From positions 124,001-188,000 of the forward strand of contig NZ_CP023344.1 of the NCBI RefSeq assembly GCF_002310495.1: a stretch of DNA of 64,000 nucleotides. The letters are read 5' to 3'. The notes below the pieces were generated by a model. That model was not told the origin of the DNA and ran no database searches. It saw only the letters and a list, made by a program, of their open reading frames with translations. Every line of letters begins with the position of its first letter. Position 1 is the stretch's first letter. The stretch comes from Nibricoccus aquaticus. Its GTDB lineage: Bacteria > Verrucomicrobiota > Verrucomicrobiia > Opitutales > Opitutaceae. The position numbers and the translations under genes were made by a program. Positions 60,887-64,000 of the stretch are shown here, one piece after another.

Positions 60887-61732
60887 GTGTCCGTCTCCGC
60901 ATTCCTCCCCAAATCCTTCGATCCTAAAAAACCCGTCGCACTCATCGCCGGCCAAGGCCTCTACCCGGTCCTCATCGCCCAATCCATCCGCCGCGCCGGC
61001 ATTCCCCTCCGCCTGATCGCCTTCGAGGAAGAAACCCGGCCCGACCTCTACGACTCCTTCGCCGAAGCCGACCGCAAAAAGCTCCTCGTCGGCCAGCTCG
61101 GCAAGATGCTCAAGTCCCTCGAACAATTCGGCGCCGGCGCCGCCATCATGGCCGGCCAGATCACCCCCAAGCGTCTCTTCAAAGGCCTGCACCCCGACTT
61201 CAAGGCCGCCCGCATTCTCTTCTCCCTGAAACGCCGCAACGCCGAGACCATCTTCGGCGCCATCGCCTCCGAGATCGAGCAGCTCGGTATCCAGATGCTC
61301 GATGCCCGCAGCTTCCTCGACGACCAGCTCGCCACGCCCGGTGTCATGACCGGCGGCAAATTCCCCATCGACCGCGAGTACCTCGATCACGGCATTCACA
61401 TCGCCCGGGAATCCGCCCGCCTCGACATCGGCCAGGGCTGCGTCGTCCGCAAAGGCACCGTCCTCGCCGTCGAAGCCTTCGAAGGCACCGACGCCATGCT
61501 CCGCCGCGCCGGCGAATTCAAAACCGACAACGCCCTCTTCGTGAAAACCGTGAAGACGCACCAGGACTACCGCTTCGACGTCCCCGTCTTCGGCCAGCGC
61601 ACACTCGAGACGATGCGCGAAGCCAGCCTCCACGCCGCCGCCCTCGAAGTCGGCCGCGTCATCATGATCGATAAACCTGCCGTCCTCGCCCAAGCCAAGG
61701 AATGGGGCATCTCCCTCCTCGGCTTCGAGTAA
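60887..61732 (+). CDS. lpxI: UDP-2,3-diacylglucosamine pyrophosphatase LpxI
   Basis: Hydrolyses UDP-2,3-diacylglucosamine to lipid X in lipid A synthesis, in place of LpxH. The GTG at 60887 gives a 281-aa protein starting SVSAFLPKSF and matching the family length; the frame continues upstream without family character. Motifs include VALIAGQGLYPVLIAQSIR (N-terminal Rossmann-like lobe), GAGAAIMAGQITPKRLF, QLGIQMLDARSFLDD, IGQGCVVRKGTVLAVEAFEG (catalytic C-terminal domain with the Glu/Asp metal ligands) and VKTHQDYRFDVPVFGQRTL. It shows the organism makes lipid A. Confidence 0.94.
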   Translation: MSVSAFLPKSFDPKKPVALIAGQGLYPVLIAQSIRRAGIPLRLIAFEEETRPDLYDSFAEADRKKLLVGQLGKMLKSLEQFGAGAAIMAGQITPKRLFKGLHPDFKAARILFSLKRRNAETIFGAIASEIEQLGIQMLDARSFLDDQLATPGVMTGGKFPIDREYLDHGIHIARESARLDIGQGCVVRKGTVLAVEAFEGTDAMLRRAGEFKTDNALFVKTVKTHQDYRFDVPVFGQRTLETMREASLHAAALEVGRVIMIDKPAVLAQAKEWGISLLGFE

Positions 61733-61735
61733 CTC

Positions 61736-61895
61736 GTAGGGCTCGACCTCTGGTCCACGCCTCCAAATATCCGAACGTAGCCGCGCCATTTAAGGCGCGC
61801 CCCCACCGCAAATCTTCATCTGGAGGGACGACCTCTGTGTCGTCCACCTCCCCATTTACTCCGGTCTTCCTTTGCGCCTTCGCGCCTTTGCGTAA
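61736..61895. repeat. Repeat stack after lpxI
   Basis: GTAGGGCTCGACCTCTGGTCCACGCCTCC-like unit (61737-61764), GCGCCATTTAAGGCGCG (61785-61801), the third GGAGGGACGACCTCTGTGTCGTCC copy (61821-61845) and TTTGCGCCTTCGCGCCTTTGCG (61871-61892). lpxI and the next gene converge, so these sit in a non-promoter region. Confidence 0.75.
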
Positions 61896-61911
61896 GTCCC
61901 TTTTCCGACCT

Positions 61912-62403
61912 TCACTCCAGCGCCACCTCCGCGAGCTCCTTCCCTAACATCCCCGCCAGCGCCTCCACCACGATCCCGTGATCGTCCCGCTGCGGCACGC
62001 CCGACACGGTCACCGTACCGACCACGCCCACACCTTTCACGCGAATCGGAAACGCCCCGCCATGCGGCGCATAATCCGCCACGCTCGCCCCGTGCGATTC
62101 CGCCAGAGTCGTCTTATCCCGCTCGCCCCACAGCCCGACCACATACGACGGCCGCTGAAACCGCTGCGCCACGTTCCGCTTCCGCCGGATCCAGTCCGCA
62201 TGATCGAGCGTCGTCCCCGGCATCCCGTGATAAAAAACCGTCGCCCCGTTCAGTGTCACATCAAACGCCACCGCCACCCCGCGCCGCTCCGCCACCGCCT
62301 TGATCCGCGCTCCCAGCTCCCACGCTGTGCTCGCGTCGAATCTCTCAAAAACAAAAACTGCTTCCTGCTGTGCGATGCGCTCCAGATCGGCCGAAATATT
62401 CAT
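61912..62403 (-). CDS. UPF0303 / heme-degrading-domain family protein
   Basis: A 163-aa cytoplasmic protein. The start MNISADLERIAQQEAVFVFE is preferred. GVAVAFDVTLNGATVFYHGM, HADWIRRKRNVAQRFQRPSYV, HGASVADYAPHGGAFPIRVK and VGVVGTVTVSGVPQRDDHGIV match the YBR137W/HbpS-like fold (PF03928 family), whose members bind haem-like or corrinoid ligands but whose biological role is poorly known. It is convergent with lpxI and separated by 68 bp from the next minus-strand gene. Confidence 0.8.
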   Translation of the reverse strand: MNISADLERIAQQEAVFVFERFDASTAWELGARIKAVAERRGVAVAFDVTLNGATVFYHGMPGTTLDHADWIRRKRNVAQRFQRPSYVVGLWGERDKTTLAESHGASVADYAPHGGAFPIRVKGVGVVGTVTVSGVPQRDDHGIVVEALAGMLGKELAEVALE

Positions 62404-62471
62404 CAACCGATTCCGCGTCATCCTCCGCTGAAACACCAGCGCCCACCCAATCTAACAGTTGGTTCTCCTGC

Positions 62472-63281
62472 TCATCCGCGATTCTTCTTACTCCGCTCCG
62501 CCTCGACTCGCGCCAGCAACGCCCCCCACTGCGCCCCCTCCGGATCTTCCAGCTGCGGGAAAATCGTCTCCCTCCGCGTCCGCGTCGCATCGCTCTCGTT
62601 CCAAAACACCACCGTCCGCGTCACACTTCCCTCGATCTCCGTTCCCGACACCGCATCGATCACGTCGCCCGCCGAAAAATCCAGTGTCTGCACCGCCGCG
62701 CCAAACCCCGCGAAACGCCCCTCCAGCCGCTCGCTTAACTTCCGCACCACCTCCATCGCCGCCGACTCTCCCAGCTCCTTCAACAGCGCCGCATAAAACT
62801 CCGTCCGCAACGCCGCCCCCGCGTCCACATACTCAGGGATCTCCAGCCGCCCACGCCCATCCTCGCTCACTGCCGCCACCGCGATCTCCGCCTCATACGC
62901 ATGACGCACCGCCTGCGTAGTGAGCGTCACTCCCGCCAGTGCCGCCCACTCCCGTTCGCTCAAAGATAGCTCCACCGACTCCCCCAGCGCCCGCAACTCG
63001 ATCTCCTCCGCCAGCAACGCCGTCGCCCCCGCTCCGATCGAGGTCGCCTGCTTCAACACCTCCACTTTGCCCGTCCCACTCCGGGCTCCCACACCTGCGA
63101 GCGACTCCACCCCACACCTCGCCGACGAAAAATCCTCAGCCCTCAACCGGTTACCATTCCCCTGCGCCACATTCAAAGCAACCGCTCCACCCACCGCCGC
63201 CTCCCCACTCCGAAACGACCACGCCCCCACAATCGCGAGCAGCAAAAAAATCACACAGGGCAAAGTCCAGCGGGGCATCAT
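62472..63281 (-). CDS. Hypothetical membrane-anchored protein
   Basis: A 269-aa product with one N-terminal anchor (TLPCVIFLLLAIVGAWSFRS), then an extracytoplasmic, helix-rich domain full of Ala, Glu and Arg (AAMEVVRKLSERLEGRFAG; RVEAERSKKNRG at the end). FSAGDVIDAVSGTEIEGSV may be a turn-rich segment. No family is recognised. Directly in front of the ATG, on the plus strand, GGGAATACCCCTAG (63286-63299) resembles the dyad in front of fecR, so the gene may be co-regulated with the export operon. Confidence 0.7.
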   Translation of the reverse strand: MMPRWTLPCVIFLLLAIVGAWSFRSGEAAVGGAVALNVAQGNGNRLRAEDFSSARCGVESLAGVGARSGTGKVEVLKQATSIGAGATALLAEEIELRALGESVELSLSEREWAALAGVTLTTQAVRHAYEAEIAVAAVSEDGRGRLEIPEYVDAGAALRTEFYAALLKELGESAAMEVVRKLSERLEGRFAGFGAAVQTLDFSAGDVIDAVSGTEIEGSVTRTVVFWNESDATRTRRETIFPQLEDPEGAQWGALLARVEAERSKKNRG

Positions 63282-63580
63282 GAGGGAATACCCCTAGCAC
63301 CCACAATTCCCCACAAACGATCAACCGCCTTCCCCGCGTGGACACACTGAACCGCCCCTCCGCAAATCCCCTACACGTCGCACCACTCACTCCCCCTCCT
63401 GCGTCACTTTCCTATCCGCAATCCTTCCTCGCTGATTTTTTTGCGTCTTAGCGCCTTTGCGTGAGCCCCATTCCTTCCTCCGCCAAGTTCTCCAGTCCAC
63501 TCTCTACTTTCCACCCTCTTCCGCTTCCTTCTCCGAAACCTCCTCGCTACTCCCCAAAACATCCGATTCCTTCCGCCCAA
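63282..63580. other. 299-bp gap between divergent genes
   Basis: It holds the GGGAATACCCCTAG motif at 63286-63299 and a TTTTTTGCGTCTTAGCGCC repeat (63437-63455). Otherwise I see nothing: no open frame with coding bias. Promoters for the genes on both sides are expected. Confidence 0.6.
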
Positions 63581-63946
63581 ATGAAGAAATCCTTCCCCTT
63601 TCAAACTCCCGGCAAAGACGACGCCCGCGTCCTCGAAGCCATCAAAGGCGACATCCGCAAATACCTGAAACGCGAACGCCGCAAAAAATTCCCCGAAGGC
63701 CACGACCTCTGGGATTTCAACTGCAAGCTCGGCCCCGACCAGTCCACCGCCGAAGTCATCGCTCTCGCCGACCTCATCCCCGCGCTCGACAAACTCGCCG
63801 CCACCGAAGGCACCACCCATGCTTACGTCGAGATTCTCGCCTTCGCCAGCCACCGCCAGCCCAAGCGCGTCAACCCCTTCGACCAGCCCGAACCCGATTC
63901 CACCGCCGCGGAGCCTGCCGCCCCCGAAAATCCCCCCGCTGGCTAA
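63581..63946 (+). CDS. DUF6172-like conserved protein
   Basis: A 121-aa protein starting MKKSFPFQTPGKDDARVLEA. The basic helix IRKYLKRERRKKFPEGHDLW and FNCKLGPDQSTAEVIALADL, followed by HAYVEILAFASHR, match a widespread small family that I recall as DUF6172. The C-terminal 25 residues are Pro/Glu/Ala-rich and probably disordered. The ATG at 63581 is favoured over an upstream frame without family character. Function is unknown; the basic helix suggests RNA or DNA binding but this is a guess. Confidence 0.75.
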   Translation: MKKSFPFQTPGKDDARVLEAIKGDIRKYLKRERRKKFPEGHDLWDFNCKLGPDQSTAEVIALADLIPALDKLAATEGTTHAYVEILAFASHRQPKRVNPFDQPEPDSTAAEPAAPENPPAG

Positions 63947-63968
63947 CTCCGCCCGAACGTCTCCGCTG

Positions 63969-63995
63969 TAGGGCGCGAGCTTGCTCGCGCCTCCG
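63969..63995. repeat. GTAGGGCGCGAGCTTGCTCGCGCC hairpin
   Basis: GCGCGAG/CTCGCGC with a CTTG centre, framed by GTAGG and CCTCCG. It follows the last gene at 63946 and may extend to other copies outside the window. Confidence 0.85.
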
Positions 63996-64000
63996 ATCCC

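Overview
The window looks like a chromosomal segment of a GC-rich, Gram-negative member of the Verrucomicrobiota, most likely Opitutaceae. This is an inference from the gene families together (lipid A enzyme LpxI, outer-membrane export proteins, an exosortase-associated EpsI protein, a 3-keto-disaccharide hydrolase/DUF1080 protein, a fused CobA-HemD, a Mg-type HemB) and from dense families of short palindromic intergenic repeats. No rRNA, insertion sequence, integrase, phage module or CRISPR array was seen. One tRNA gene is present.

Layout. 1-7.1 kb: end of a TPR-like gene; haem/sirohaem genes hemC and cobA-hemD; a minus-strand run asd, tRNA-Val(UAC), ilvN, ilvC; an L,D-transpeptidase divergent from asd. 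7.2-17.7 kb: exopolysaccharide locus with a clan GH-A-like hydrolase, an initiating sugar-phosphate transferase, and a tightly packed minus-strand operon (Wzx flippase, Wzy-like polymerase, GT2, hexapeptide acyltransferase, GT4, GT2, EpsI). 17.8-25 kb: ExbB/ExbD, pyrD, an extremely acidic protein, a Wza-like lipoprotein, GNAT, hemB, cysS. 25-30.5 kb: two small genes of atypical composition, then a secreted metzincin-like protease coupled to a second secreted protein. 30.6-39 kb: thrS without a TGS domain, trmO, two tandem amt-glnK pairs behind a candidate sigma-54 promoter, and a Na+/H+ antiporter. 39-45.5 kb: MoxR-DUF58-transglutaminase operon and polX. 45.5-53 kb: accessory stretch with a solute-binding lipoprotein, an amidohydrolase, an exonuclease-BRCT fusion, and an EamA transporter gene flanked by a 231-bp duplication. 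53-64 kb: leuS; a FecR / beta-barrel / Wza / BY-kinase export operon; lpxI; small genes.

Working together: the 7-17 kb locus can build and flip a polysaccharide repeat unit, and the 55.7-60.6 kb operon plus the 21.1 kb lipoprotein can supply envelope-spanning export, so the pathway appears split over three places. HemB, HemC and CobA-HemD supply tetrapyrroles. The amt-glnK quartet handles ammonium uptake and nitrogen sensing. The most distinctive non-coding feature is a set of dyad-symmetric repeat families, two of which abut the stop codons of hemC and trmO. All assignments come from reading motifs by eye; no database search was run.
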